A stretch of 64,000 bases of DNA from contig JAQFVV010012416.1 of assembly GCA_028023455.1 (NCBI GenBank), forward strand, positions 5,311,594 through 5,375,593, in the 5' to 3' direction. Shown one piece after another: positions 44,978 to 56,169 of this stretch (positions within the stretch are counted from its first letter, which is position 1; each line of letters opens with the position of its first letter). Both the position numbers and the translations under genes were made by a program. The DNA comes from Epiperipatus broadwayi (taxonomy: Eukaryota; Onychophora; Udeonychophora; Euonychophora; Peripatidae). The notes beneath the pieces were generated by a model. That model ran no database searches. It saw nothing but the letters and a program-made list of their open reading frames with translations, and was not told where the DNA came from.

Positions 44978-45930
44978 GCAGCTTTAACTCACTCTCAAAA
45001 CCACTAATTTTTACATTATTTTGCCAATTTTATGGTCATTTTATTAATAAAAATGTACTGTATGATGCTGCTCTCTTTAAAATTATTTTACAACTAAAAA
45101 ACCCAAAATATTTAAATTTATAGTTATAACAATGAGATAAGGTCTGCCTTCCAAGATACTGATTGACTGTTTTATATTCTCTACAAAAGGGAGTGCTTGT
45201 CAACAAATTTGACAGTTCTAAGTTCTTTATTTTGATTTTTAAAATGAAAATTTGTTTATTTTCAAAATGAAAATATGTTTTATAATATTTTTTTACATAT
45301 TTATTATTAATTACATAAAATATATGTGAAAATATAATTATTTTAGAAGAATAGTTCATTCAGGTTTTAGTAAAAATTATTTTTTAAATGAAAGTAAATT
45401 GAGAGAGAAATCAGTGATGTAGTTGCATTTTGTAATAAGTTGAGAAAAGTATATTTTATGTTGTCCACTATAGATTATTTTTATCAATTATAAACAAAAA
45501 TTTATTTTTGAAAAAACTTTTGTTTACTTTAATAATCTTAATTATAAATTTATTTAAATGCACATTGATTACATAAGTAATATTTACTAAGGCTGTAACC
45601 TCAAGAATGTGCACCTAAAAATGCGATAGAGGGACCTCTACAGGTCTTAACCACAATATAAGTAGGGACCTCTACAGAGCTTAACCAAAATGTAAGCTTG
45701 TGGTTAAGACCTGTAGAGGTTCCTCTATCGCATTTTTAGGCACACACTCTTGAGGTTACATCCTTAGTAAATATTGCTTTAATAATCTTACAAATTATTA
45801 ATTTTCTTTTAGAAACTAAACTAAAATGAATACAATTTTAAAAGATTAAAATATCTTTACTGCTGATTCTGTAATTGAACAATCAAAAATTCTAATAAAA
45901 CTTTAATTCACTTGGCCAATAGGTATTTTG
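44978..45930 (+). repeat. Interspersed repeat R, copy 2, interrupted by a MITE
   Basis: Paralogue of 26733-27420 (see there). Differs mainly by the 254-bp insertion 45540-45793. Confidence 0.7.
45540..45793. mobile_element. Palindromic MITE with about 80-bp TIRs
   Basis: Left arm TAATATTTACTAAGGCTGTA...AGGTCTTAACCACA is mirrored by TGTGGTTAAGACCTGTAGAG...CCTTAGTAAATATTGC. Arms contain CGATAGAGGGACCTCTACAG and GCGATAG. Inserted into repeat R: CTTTAATAATCTTA occurs on both sides (about 45527-45540 and 45778-45793), while the paralogue at 27.2 kb has this site once. Extra AT-rich sequence (45541-45576) lies between the left duplication and the arm. Relatives at 0.9 and 12.5 kb. Confidence 0.8.
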
Positions 45931-46058
45931 AATGAGGTAATGGTTAAATTACAATTATTAAATTATAAAATATTTTTAAAAGTTCACAACTTCTTAGTTT
46001 TAAAATCAGTTCATTAAAATCCTTGTTTCTCCAGGAAAAAAATACTTTCATTCTCTTC

Positions 46059-46074
46059 GGGGGGGGGGGGGGGG
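46059..46074. repeat. Poly-G tract (16 G)
   Basis: Uninterrupted G run in AT-rich DNA; could form a G-quadruplex and is error-prone in assembly. Confidence 0.95.
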
Positions 46075-46089
46075 AATGACAATTAAATA

Positions 46090-47880
46090 TTTCTAAGAAT
46101 TTTAGCTTTAGAATTACACAAAAATAATTTAATTCTTTTTACCTTCTTCCAACCTGTGTTTATTTTTGAGATCGACAATAACAATAGACGTTATTTTAAA
46201 TTTAACAATTTTTAAATGAGAATAATATTAAATTTTTACTTTATTTATTTATTATTATTTTTTATATTCAAGTCAACTCTGAATTTATCATTATAATTTG
46301 TCAATGTTCATGTCAGCTTTATGGTTAACTTCCAAAGATCTTGCGGTCAACTGCAGTCAATATCTTGACTACCCATGATATATATTATTCTTGTATTTAA
46401 ATATTAAAAATTTCATTAACTAAATAAAAAAGATGAACTCAAAAATGAAGAGTATCTATGAAATAAATAAATATCACAAAATTGATATATTAAGAACTAT
46501 CTTAAAATATATAATGGCAAATAATAGCATACCAAACATTATAATTAATATCATTGGTACAAATTCTAGCAATGCAGATGATATTTATTAAAAATAGTTT
46601 AAATAATACCACAACACTGTTATGATAGATAATCACTATTTAATATATTATAACTAAAACTCTGATGATGATCAAATTAATCATAGCACTGAAGGCTATG
46701 TATAGTGATTCCAAAAATGTTTTTAATTTCTTAGTTTAGATTCAGCTTAAAATTACTCTTTAGTGCCAATCTTTCTAAAGTAGAAAGATTATTTATGGGT
46801 AATTTACTATCACTGACCATCATCACTATAATGTAATTCCATTATCTCTGTTAGTCTCCCAGTATATTGCATGAGATCTCAGGATTAATGGTATATTAAA
46901 GACATGTTTGGAATGAATTTGAAAAGCAAAGCAAACTAAATTGATTATTAAAAAAACAATGTATTTACAATAAATAAATAAAATACAAAATTGTTCCTTA
47001 TACATTAGCTATTGCCAAAATATAAAAGAAGTAAATAATAGTAAGAATAAACAAGATATTGAATCAAATAAATATAAAAATTGTATTAAATGCTTTACAG
47101 TTAAATATAAAAAAGGTTTTACCAGATAATAAAATATTTTAAACCATGGTGTTTTGTAGAGAATTTAAGCTTGCTATCTATGTGTAGACATCTTTAACTA
47201 TATATAGTCTTCATCAATCTAGTTCTGATTCTGATTATGGTTCTTTAAATATTGATGATCTTGAGTCCCACTAAAGATCATATATCTTATAGCAGAGTCC
47301 ACTTCTTTTGTTATGGCATGATTTCCCTCTTTAAAGAAGACAATGTTGCAACAATTGCATAGTTCCAGGTCTTTTGACTGGGGTGCTTTTGGATTTCTAG
47401 TGACTCATGGTAAATAGTTCTTTGTTAGTCAATATCATCATAATTGCTGAAGTAATTGAAATATTAAAAAAATATTTTGAAATGGTCAGCAAGTATAGTT
47501 ATTCTGACAGAAACTGTTTTAATCAGTAGTTTTCTTTTTTAGCAATTACTTCTCTCTCAGAATTTTCTCCGCTCATCATGGAATCAATATGTACTGCTTT
47601 CTTTTTGAATCAAAACTAGACTACTGTCATTTTTTCAGATCTATTTATATCTCATGTTTTATACCAACCCTGTTCAGCATTGCAATCATACATTGTGAGC
47701 TTGAATTTTTCAATTTTCAACATCTAGTTTCAGTTTAAAATTGCTGGAAATCTCTTCATTTCCATCTTTTTTTCTAGTTTCAGAAAATTTAGGCTTCAGT
47801 TTTCGATAAAAATTAAAAATTTTATGAAAATATTTGTAATCAAGTAAATTGAATTTTTTTGTCTTTTTCAGTTTTTTCAT
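46090..47880. other. AT-rich stretch upstream of candidate exons
   Basis: No clear gene. A pyrimidine tract and CAG at 47625-47638 followed by SIYISCFIPTLFSIAI and a GTGAGC donor could be an exon, but its phase does not fit the exon at 47890. Confidence 0.35.
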
Positions 47881-47889
47881 TTTTAACAG

Positions 47890-47988
47890 AATTGGATTTG
47901 CCCTGAAATTTACATCGGAAAATATGCAAGATTTTACCGATCTTAGTCTGTATAACGAGTGAACGTTATTGCAAGAAGCTTTCTACTG
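47890..47988 (+). CDS. Candidate exon 1 of a plus-strand gene (in-frame TGA)
   Basis: 99 bp with acceptor TTTCATTTTTAACAG and consensus donor CTACTG|GTAAGTATT. In the frame required by the next exon (1 nt in, 2 nt out) it reads IGFALKFTSENMQDFTDLSL, YNE, then TGA, then TLLQEAFYW across the junction. Both halves look coding, so the TGA is either a nonsense mutation, a polymorphism, a recoded site, or a sign that translation starts later (ATG in exon 2). Other frames also contain stops. Family not recognised. Confidence 0.5.
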
Positions 47989-48706
47989 GTAAGTATTTAA
48001 TTTTACATATTTTTAAATTATTATTTGAATTTATATTTGATAAAAAAATATACAAAAAAATTATTATTGAAACTAACATATTCACTGATCAAAAATAGCC
48101 TGTGATTATGTAAATTTATATCATGAATTATCTGCATTTTTTGGTATGGTAGTGGGCCTTTGCTCCACATGTGCAGTATATGAATTAGATGATATCTGAA
48201 GTTCTGATATGAGACAAAGACAACATATTTTGCAAATATTATGACCTGATTTAGATTTTTTTCTATAATGTCTTGTCTGCATTTTAATAATAATAAAAAT
48301 ACATTAAATATGAAAAGTAAAGATTTTAACAGAGTATATAAGCTTAATCTGATTACAGACTACTGCAATGTAAATTTCAAAGCTGCATATCAAATGCAAT
48401 AAGAGGTGAGAATTGAAACTATTACTAAATTTTCTAATCATAGTAGCATAAAGCAATATGAGCCTTAAAAGCTATAAAGGTGGGAAAAATAATACTACAT
48501 TGCACTGACTCTAAATCATTAACTTATGTATCTTAAGTTTAACTCTATAATGAATTTAGTATTTCATTCACTTTTTATTTTGTTTTATTCTTTTATTTTA
48601 TATATAGTGACTATTTTAGTAATAATTTTTAATAAATTACAAACTTTATTGATTATAATATTCAAATTATATTAATTATTGATCAATATTAACTATTTGT
48701 TATTAG

Positions 48707-48823
48707 GGATGATATATTCATTGCAAACCCCTATATGGAAAACCATTTTGCTGGGCTACTAGGAAAAATGAAAGGTACTAATATCATTATTCTACAAAGT
48801 GTTCAAGTGATGGATTACCTTAG
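48707..48823 (+). CDS. Candidate exon 2 of a plus-strand gene
   Basis: 117 bp with acceptor AACTATTTGTTATTAG and consensus donor CTTAG|GTAAGTG. Open with 1 nt in and 2 nt out: DDIFIANPYMENHFAGLLGK, MKGTNIIILQSVQVMDYL. Balanced residue use and an amphipathic helical look suggest a folded soluble domain. It joins in phase to the exons on both sides. Not recognised; no motif I could name. Confidence 0.65.
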
Positions 48824-48829
48824 GTAAGT

Positions 48830-49090
48830 GTTATTATATATCAATTTATTAGAAATTTAATGATGAATGCAACTAATCTACTGACAAAAATATAATTTTA
48901 AAATGTATGCATGAAAATTTAGAATTTATGAAATAATATGAAAAATAATTATTAGCAATATTAAAATTTTATTCTTTTTTATTACTTTGAATAGCAATGG
49001 CTATATTTTTTCAGCTTAATTACATTCTTTGGTGATCTATGTTTCAAACAATATATATTATGTCACTTTTGAATAATACAAACTTAAGTT
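48830..49090. other. Intron-like AT-rich sequence
   Basis: Between candidate exons 2 and 3; no features seen before the foldback. Confidence 0.5.
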
Positions 49091-49093
49091 ACA

Positions 49094-49436
49094 ATAAGAT
49101 GTGATATGTTGGACTATTTCCATCATTTATGAGTGAATGTTGAATGTAAAGAAAATTTTAAACTTTATTTAAACTTTCAAAATACAAACAACTTGTTAGT
49201 AATAATATACAAATATTGTCACTGTGCATATAGGCCAGCAATACCTGAAGAAGAGTGGAGAGTAATACTACTTGAAGCATTGTGTAATTACTAACCTGTA
49301 TTGTCTATTTGTGTGTTATTACTAAGAAGTTGTTTGTATTTGGAAAGTTTAAATAAAGTTTAAAATTTTCTTTACATTCAACATTCACTCATAAATGATG
49401 GAAATAGTCCAACATATCACATCTTATAATATACCA
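49094..49436. mobile_element. Foldback element with about 120-bp arms
   Basis: Left arm ACAATAAGATGTGATATGTT, GGACTATTTCCATCATTTAT...AACAACTTGTTAGTAATAA mirrors TTATTACTAAGAAGTTGTTT...CCAACATATCACATCTTATAA. The centre has GGCCAGCAATACCTGAAGAA and TACTTGAAGCATTGTG. Inserted in the intron between candidate exons 2 and 3. Relative at 40.2 kb. Confidence 0.85.
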
Positions 49437-49439
49437 TCA

Positions 49440-50835
49440 TTACAAACCTTCAGACAAATATTAAGTTACAATAAAATTTGTGGCTTTACATAATTTTTTA
49501 AATATTCAATATGGCTTCTTCACCAGCAAAAATGTTAACACGTAATTAAGTCTACATTAATTTATAACTGGATGTTTTAAGCAACATATTTATCCAGACT
49601 TAATAACCTGATTTAAATCATTTTTTTCATATTTTTTCATACATATTTTCTACATTCATTTAATTATTTTATAAATAATTACAAAATAGTTTTTTTATTA
49701 CTAGCTAGGAAAAAAAAAAGAAAATAAAGAAAATTTAACTGAACTTTGAAATTTGATCTGTAATTTGTCCAATTTTATCACTTTATAATTTTAATAATAT
49801 ATTTAGATTTGCCATTCAGTTTACTACAAGAAAAAGTAATTTATTTTCTTAAGCCCCATCCAGCAGAAAAATCTGAGACTTGTAAATTTATGGTACATTT
49901 TTCTATACTATGCAATTCAAATTCATTTATATAAACTAACATTTAAATAAATTATCCAATTTTTCTTATTTACCTTTTATTACATGGGTTAATGTTTTAG
50001 TAAATGCAATTTTACAAAATATATTTCTTTTACCAAATATTTAACTATGATTTACTCTACAGGCCAATTTTCTTTTAACTTTTAAACCAGTAAATCTTAT
50101 GTCATGTTTAATATATGTGTGCACTCATGGTAATATAAAAAAATTATCAATCAATCTAAGTCTTTTATTAAGCGAGCTGCAGTCAAAACCTGCATTGTTA
50201 CAAGACAGATTATCTTTCAAAATGTTTATAAATTCATTAATACAATGGAGTCACAAACTACATTGTATCTAACTACAAGACTTCAATTATATACTGTCCA
50301 AAAAAAAATGCAAACAAAGAAACAAAAATATAAATAAATAAACAAAAAACAATAAAATTCGCAAATTTTATATGCAGCCATTTTCCTTTTTCTACATATC
50401 GTATAAGATTACATACATATATACAAACTTTTTTCAATTTGTTAAAAGTACATACATTTTCCAAATTTTATGGGCTTTATTTTGCAAAATAAAATATTTT
50501 CTGAACATAGTTCTAAAGGTTTTGCAAAATGATAAAACATACTACTAAAAGTTGAAACTGTCTTAAAAAAATCAAAATAATTAGAGAAAAAAATTATTGA
50601 AAAAAAAAAAAATTATCTAGAGCATATCTCATCCATATTTCACTATTTATGGGTTTTTTTTTTTTTTAAAAAAATAGTAGTCAGTTTTTTTTTTCTTATT
50701 GCTTCAGTGAATGTATGAGTGAACATCTTCAATAAAATATATATAGATGTTTCCTCTCACTTTATTATTAATAATTATATTATTTTTGTAATTTTGTTTA
50801 TACTATAATTTTTGATTTATATTACTACTATACAT
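49440..50835. other. AT-rich intron-like stretch
   Basis: Long A and T runs near 50575-50690 and a small ORF (50273-50464) typical of chance frames. Nothing supportable. Confidence 0.4.
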
Positions 50836-50837
50836 AT

Positions 50838-50935
50838 ATATATAATCATTAGAAAACCAGTCAACACTTAGACAATCCCAATATAGATAACAATCAACAA
50901 TTTCAAATTGTTGTCATGGCAACCTTTTTTTATGT
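50838..50935 (-). repeat. ~350-bp hairpin repeat, end fragment
   Basis: Reverse copy: ATTAGAAAACCAGTCAACAC, TTAGACAATCCCAATA, CAACAATTTCAAATTGTTG and CATGGCAACC. The last-but-one block is itself a 9-bp-arm palindrome. Confidence 0.8.
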
Positions 50936-51449
50936 CCATGTTGAAAAGTGCTATGCACTTGTAGTTCAACAAACAATGGGTATTCTATTCTAATTACTGT
51001 TAACCAACAAAACATGTTATATATTGCTGAACTTGAAGGGGGAGGACTGGAACAATACATTATCTGATATCTTAATCTTTTATGGAGTCATTCTATTTGT
51101 ATTATAAATATTTATATTCTTCTTAGTCTTTATTTATAACATCTCACTCGTCTCTATCATGCTTTTATTTGCTATATAATGTTTTACAACTATTATTATA
51201 AACCCATCTATGTAATTATTTTTTCAATATATTGGTATATTTTTATATTACTAACATAATTTTAATATAATTATCTTTAATAACTACAGTGGTCTCATTT
51301 TATAACTACAATAATAGCTATTCGATAATTCATTGAATTAGAACCATCTTATATTATGTGTTCTTGTCTTCCACCATATAAATCAGTATTTTTAATACAT
51401 ACATTTAACATCTGAGCTGTGAAATAACTAAGAACTTTTTTTTCCATAG

Positions 51450-51480
51450 AGACAGCAGAAGGGTATCTTGCTTACTTCTG
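51450..51480 (+). CDS. Candidate micro-exon 3 of a plus-strand gene
   Basis: 31 bp with acceptor ACTTTTTTTTCCATAG and donor CTTCTG|GTAATTTT. Phase 1 nt in, 0 out continues the previous exon exactly: DYLR spans the junction, followed by DSRRVSCLLL. The phase agreement and pyrimidine-rich acceptor give it weight in spite of its size. Confidence 0.45.
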
Positions 51481-51805
51481 GTAATTTTTAAAACTTTATA
51501 AAATTATTATATATTAGATAATATTACATCAATTAAATGGCATTGATATTTAGTGCTTGTGATTAAAAAAGTCATAAATATCTTACATAAAATTATAAAA
51601 TTATGACATGGTTTTTAACATTCATACAATAAATTTATTTTTTATATTTAATCATGTAATTAATATATTGGATAGCTATGATTCACAGTATTAATGAGAA
51701 TGAGAGAATTCAACTACGGAGTTAGTATCTTGCTGTGAAAATATGCTACAGATTGTTATCTAAATTTGTCAAATTCCAAATTGTTAACATCAACAATGCG
51801 AGGAT

Positions 51806-51920
51806 TGTCAAGCATTGTTAGCTGAGAGATCATCACAGCTGCCTTGCAAGCAAGTAATTGGTTGCAGATGGTTGTGGGTTCGTGTCCTGGCCGATGCTAT
51901 AACATATGAGAAAAAAATCC
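51806..51920 (+). mobile_element. Short tRNA-derived SINE (Ala-TGC-like head)
   Basis: Flanked by ATGCGAGGAT / ATGCGAAGAT (51796-51805 and 51921-51930), a 10-bp duplication with one difference. Sequence TGTCAAGCATTGTTAGCTG, anticodon loop CTTGCAA, GTGGGTTCGTGTCCTGGC, and tail GATGCTATAACATATGAG with an A-run. An extra AAGTAATTGGTTGCAGATG lengthens the variable region. Confidence 0.88.
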
Positions 51921-52472
51921 ATGCGAAGATCACAACATCGATTTTATCAAACCCACTTTATCAGTTATGCCAAGCCCTTAAAAATCACTAACCTGTAATT
52001 GAAATAACAAAACATCAAAGATGAATTACACTATTAGAAAATGTGATGTTTTTAATATTAAATAAGTACACATATTTTTAATAGAAAATGTATAAATGTC
52101 CTTTAATATTTATTTTGAATTCTGTGTAACAAAATAACATTTATAAGATAATTAGCTTTTAAACAGATGACTACTTTACGTGATTTGAATATATTTCTTA
52201 TTTAGCTGGTAATAAAACTGAGATTTATTTAGATTTTATTACCATTGCTATTTGTGAAAAATAAGTATTTACTATGGAGTCTCTGAATCTATTGTAGCTT
52301 GCCTTACTCTCAATCATAGTGTCCACTTGAGTCATTTTCAGTTCTCTTGTATCTAGGACTGCTTACAATAAATTAATCTTTATAGCCCTGCATTACACAT
52401 GAATAAAAGGTTAAAGCAAAAACTCTTTGTAGTAATAAAATTACCTTATGTACAGTAAACCTAGATATCATA

Positions 52473-52587
52473 GTCAAGCATTGTTAGCCGAGAAGTCAGT
52501 GCAGCCACCTTGCAAGCAAGTAGTTGGTTGCAGACGGTTGTTGTGGGTTTGCCTCCCGACCGATGCTATGACATATGAGAAAAAACA
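52473..52587 (+). mobile_element. Short tRNA-derived SINE (Ala-TGC-like head), second copy
   Basis: Exact 11-bp target duplication TAGATATCATA (52462-52472 and 52588-52598). Same subfamily as 51806-51920, with the lengthened variable region, anticodon loop CTTGCAA and the tail ATGACATATGAG plus A-run. The plus ORF that starts at 52448 is an artefact of this tRNA-like sequence. Confidence 0.92.
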
Positions 52588-52599
52588 TAGATATCATAA

Positions 52600-53085
52600 T
52601 GAAAAATGCCTATTTCCTGTTTATTTGATTGGTTTTTTTTTCACTATCTTTTATTTTGGTGGCATTACGTTTAATAATTATATTAAACTATTCCACTATA
52701 CCACACAATATTGGATGGTAAATTGAAATGGGTATTTACCCAGTCTTAATTGGAATGTAAACAAAAATAGAAAAATAATCAATCATCCATCATCAGGAAA
52801 TAGGTAATCCTGATGAATAATGCCCAATTTTTGTCTGTTCTTTTGCAAGGGACTGTTTTGATTAATATATTTATTGTCCTGATCAGTTTAATTCAATAGT
52901 AAAATACTGTAATCAAGAGCTAAGAAAAGAAAATCATATATCACTTTAGGGAAGTGAATAAAAATGTTGTGTTTAACCTGTCACTTGATTATCCACATAC
53001 CATATATTTCCAACCAATTCATATATAATCAAATGGTTTATCGTTTAGGAATTCAAATAGTAGCAACTTTTTTCATACAATAGTG
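52600..53085. other. AT-rich non-coding stretch
   Basis: Small inverted motif CATCATCAGGAAATAGG / CCTGATGAATAATG near 52790-52825; otherwise nothing. Confidence 0.4.
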
Positions 53086-53660
53086 CCACCTAGTGCAAGC
53101 TATAGTAATTAATAGTGGATAATTAAATCTCTGTCTAGTGCTGACTCAACCAATATCCCCTGACTAGTTTCCAACTTATGGCTTCCTTCAGTAAAGAGCC
53201 TTGGTATAATGAACCTAGATTTTTGGATCCAATAAATATCTCTATCAGCTATCTTTTAATTTTTTAATTAACTATAAAACAATGAGCTCAAAACAAAAAC
53301 ATAATAATGTTCTACAGATACTGAACTGTTTTCAGATCAGTATGAGTATACAGGCAAATTAGTTTACATTAAAATATTGTGTTTTTGGTCTGAGCTCTAA
53401 AAATGTAAGAGATAGCTTCTGGAAGGATGCATTGGATCCAAAAATCTAGGTGCATTGCTCTCAGATCCAAGGTTCTTCATTAATGAAAATCAAAACCTAG
53501 AAACTAGTCTGGGGATATGGGATGAGTAGACATTAGATGGATGCACGAGATGAAGATTTAAATGCATAAATATTCCAGCATCTAGTGATTATTATAGTTT
53601 GCACTAGGTGGCACTTTTGTTTGGAGAAAGTTGTTACTATTTTAATAGTTCATGGACACA
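53086..53660. mobile_element. Long-TIR MITE family M, full copy M4
   Basis: Left arm GCCACCTAGTGCAAGCTATA...TTTTTGGATCC mirrors GGATCCAAAAATCTAGGTGC...GCACTAGGTGGCAC, about 160 bp each, with a centre of about 210 bp rich in AAAACA/TGTTTT. Older than M2/M3, judging by more substitutions. Confidence 0.8.
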
Positions 53661-53787
53661 TATGGTGGTCATCTGATATTTAGAAATACATAAGAGAGTT
53701 TGCCTGTGGGAAGTGGAAGAGCTGGGCTGCAATCTATGACCTTGAATACTATCATTTACAGAGCCTATTAACTAATCATAGATATAT

Positions 53788-54250
53788 ACATTAGAACTTG
53801 AACTGAGACTTTCAAGTTCCCTACAGCTATACAGATGACCACATACATGTGACAAAGAAACAATTTGCAATATATTTTGTGATGAATTAACACTCATCAA
53901 TTGGTCCAGACCTCCATCTCCCACACACACATACAACCAGCATTCCATTTATATCAAGATAGCAAATCTTCAAATGTTGATGTACTAACTTCAATCTTTT
54001 TTACAGCCACCCATATTATTGAAAACCTGATAATGGAATACTCAAAGCCCTTGTTGATGTTAATATTATTGTCATACCCACATTGACTTTGTCATTCTGA
54101 CACCTCATACATAGGACCTTATTATGTCCATTTAAATACACAGAAGGATAGACAGAATACAGGCTGAATACATAATATTCAAATATAAGTACAATGTCTA
54201 TACTAAACACTAATTGCATTAAGTTTAATATATACATTATACTTATATTA
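53788..54250 (-). repeat. Hammerhead repeat, full-length minus copy (HH12)
   Basis: About 460 bp in reverse. It reads through all blocks: GTCAGAATGACAAAGTC, GACAATAATATTAACATC, TTTTCAATAATATGGGTGG, TATCTTGATATAAATGG, GTGTGTGTGGGAGATGG, and ribozyme GGACCAATTGATGAGTG with TGAATTAATG-type decay of GAAA. It starts with a TATATATTAAACTTAATGC / TATTTGAATATTATG head, which shows the unit's 5' limit. Confidence 0.8.
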
Positions 54251-54367
54251 TGACTCTTGGCCTGGAGCAGTTGTTGTAAGTTAAAGGCTTTCTAATTAAG
54301 TTGATTTAAATGGATAATTCCACACATTCAAAGATTTTCATCTAAACGTTAATTAAAAATATTGTAT

Positions 54368-54600
54368 TATATATATCATTAAAAGCTAATCAACACTTAG
54401 ACATTCTCAATGTCAAATCAACAATTTCATACTACTGTCAAGGCAATCTCTTTTTTTAACAATAAAGGTGGAACAATAAAAGGAAGACGCCTTAACAAAT
54501 CTGAAATTGTTGATTGATTTTGTATTGGGAGTGTCTGGGTGCTAACTGGTTTTTAATGACTACTTACAAACACATTTAGCCTTGAACATTATGACACTTA
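54368..54600. repeat. ~350-bp hairpin repeat, head-to-head inverted pair
   Basis: A minus end (CATTAAAAGCTAATCAACAC ... GTCAAGGCAATC) meets a plus end (GAAGACGCCTTAACAAATC ... CTAACTGGTTTTTAATGACT) around AACAATAAAGGTGGAACAAT, the half-hairpin of the unit. Same inverted-pair layout as the hammerhead family. Confidence 0.75.
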
Positions 54601-54677
54601 AAAACTTTATTTTAGCATTTAATATATATCAATTAATTACCAATTCACTGAATAATTGTTGATTATTACAAAAAAAG

Positions 54678-54995
54678 TCAACATGAGTATGATTTACAAT
54701 GATATGGATGGCTGAAAAGTTGTAGAGGATTGACACCTGTCTATTAACATTTGAAGATTAGCTATCTTAATAGCACTGACTTTATATATGTGTAAAAGAC
54801 GATGACGCTGACCAACTGATGAGTACTGGTTCAGCACGAAATGTATATATTGGAGATTATTTATCTTTTTTATCTCGTCATGTGTATGGTTGTATAAAGA
54901 TCGGATGACTAAAGTGCGTTTGAAAATCTGTGTTTAAATATCCTCTAATTACATCTAGCTTAAGTATATACACTATACTTTGTATTTAAAAACAG
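54678..54995 (+). repeat. Hammerhead repeat, plus copy with tandem junction (HH13)
   Basis: Runs from TTACAATGATATGGATGGCT through the ribozyme to the B-box end (TGTTTAAATATCC), then on into ATTACATCTAGCTTAAGTAT and CTATACTTTGTATTTAAA, which is the head of a next unit. Supports a tandem parent. Confidence 0.8.
54806..54862 (+). ncRNA. Hammerhead ribozyme, core intact (HH13)
   Basis: CTGATGAG at 54816-54823; stem II GTACTG-GTT-CAGCAC with one A-C mismatch; GAAA at 54838-54841; stem III A-U, U-A, G-U with a 2-nt loop; triplet AUA with scissile site after A54849; TTGG (54850-54853) pairs with CCAA (54812-54815). The outer part of stem I is decayed (GACGCTGA instead of TGATCTGG). Core invariants are all present, so slow cleavage is conceivable. 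Confidence 0.65.
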
Positions 54996-54999
54996 CTTT

Positions 55000-55245
55000 A
55001 AGTTGTTGTTTTTTTCGTAAAAATATATTAATCAATTTAGCACTGTGGATATAATTAAACTATCATCACTAAAGACTACAAAGTATTTACATCTGACAGC
55101 CTATGTGAATATATTACAGATACGTTTTTGTTTTTTTTTTGATCATGACGTTTAAACCGTTTACTTTCATCTGTTTCTTTTCACCTTTTGTTTCTGTTAT
55201 AAAACAGAGTTAATTTTTGTTGTTTTTCAATATGTCAGGAAAAAT
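55000..55245. other. AT-rich flanking sequence
   Basis: No feature; T-runs at about 55126-55140. Confidence 0.4.
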
Positions 55246-55248
55246 CCG

Positions 55249-55353
55249 CTAATAACTTTTTTTTTTTTCGCTTTCGGTTTTTTGCAAAATGTCTGCTAGA
55301 ACCTCAAATGTAGCGTGATGAATCTCCCAGATGGCTTCCAGCTGTTGAACAAC
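55249..55353 (-). CDS. Candidate terminal exon, minus strand
   Basis: Reads VVQQLEAIWEIHHATFEVLA, then DILQKTESEKKKSY and stop TAG (55249-55251). The acceptor is TTATTTTTTTAAAAG. The heptad-like spacing of hydrophobics (V,L,I,I,F,V,L,I,L) suggests an amphipathic or coiled-coil helix with a lysine-rich end. Less AT-rich than its surroundings. The lysines are coded by a 12-A run, prone to slippage. Family not recognised. Confidence 0.4.
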   Translation of the reverse strand, partial: VVQQLEAIWEIHHATFEVLADILQKTESEKKKSY

Positions 55354-56165
55354 TTTTAAAAAAATAAATCAAAAGAATCCAAAAACATTATCCCTTAAAA
55401 ATCAACAATAATCCATTAACAAAGTAAACTTTATATTTCATCATGAATAATAAGCAACGATTCTTTGAACGGTCCCTTTTTATAAGAATAGGAATTTCAG
55501 TTTTCAACTTCTATTAAGATCTTTATCGAACTAAGTGATGAAGTAAAATATTTTCAAATATTAACAAATCAGCTTTCGCTCAATTATTTTAATTTTGCAT
55601 TTTCTAGTTTGAAAAAAAAAAACCACGACTTTTAACAGCTTAATACTATATGAGCATTCACACTTTTTCGTATTTTTTATTTTTTTATTTATGGATTACG
55701 TACGCACATCTGTCTATCATGCTTAAAATATGGATTCAAATCCAGACTAACTTTTCTATAAGTCAGTAAATGGGATCAGCTAGAGGTAAGGTACAAAAAT
55801 ACTCAAGACTTCATCACCTCGCTATTGGCAGGTATATTGAGCATATCTTTTCTTTCACTGTTTCCTGTGAGGATAGGATTGAGGTAGCTATGTAAAAAAG
55901 TCTGCTTTACCTACCTTATATATATAATACAATAAATGTCCGCAAATAAAAATAGTAATAAAATGTAATTGTAATACAAATAACGGTAAATGACAAAATA
56001 AATTCCAATATATAAACTTTAATCAATAGTAGGCCTTTCAATTATATTCGTAATCATTTTCAACTAAAATGGCTTAATTTCAAACTAGAGTAAAACAACA
56101 TCAACAGTAAACCACATTCGATTTAAATATTCCATAATTCACTAATCTTCATATTCCTGTGCTAA
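55354..56165. other. Non-coding stretch
   Basis: Contains a B-box-like GGATTCAAATCCAGAC at about 55733 and a less AT-rich block (55755-55910), perhaps an old SINE-like repeat; nothing else supportable. Confidence 0.3.
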
Positions 56166-56169
56166 TTAT

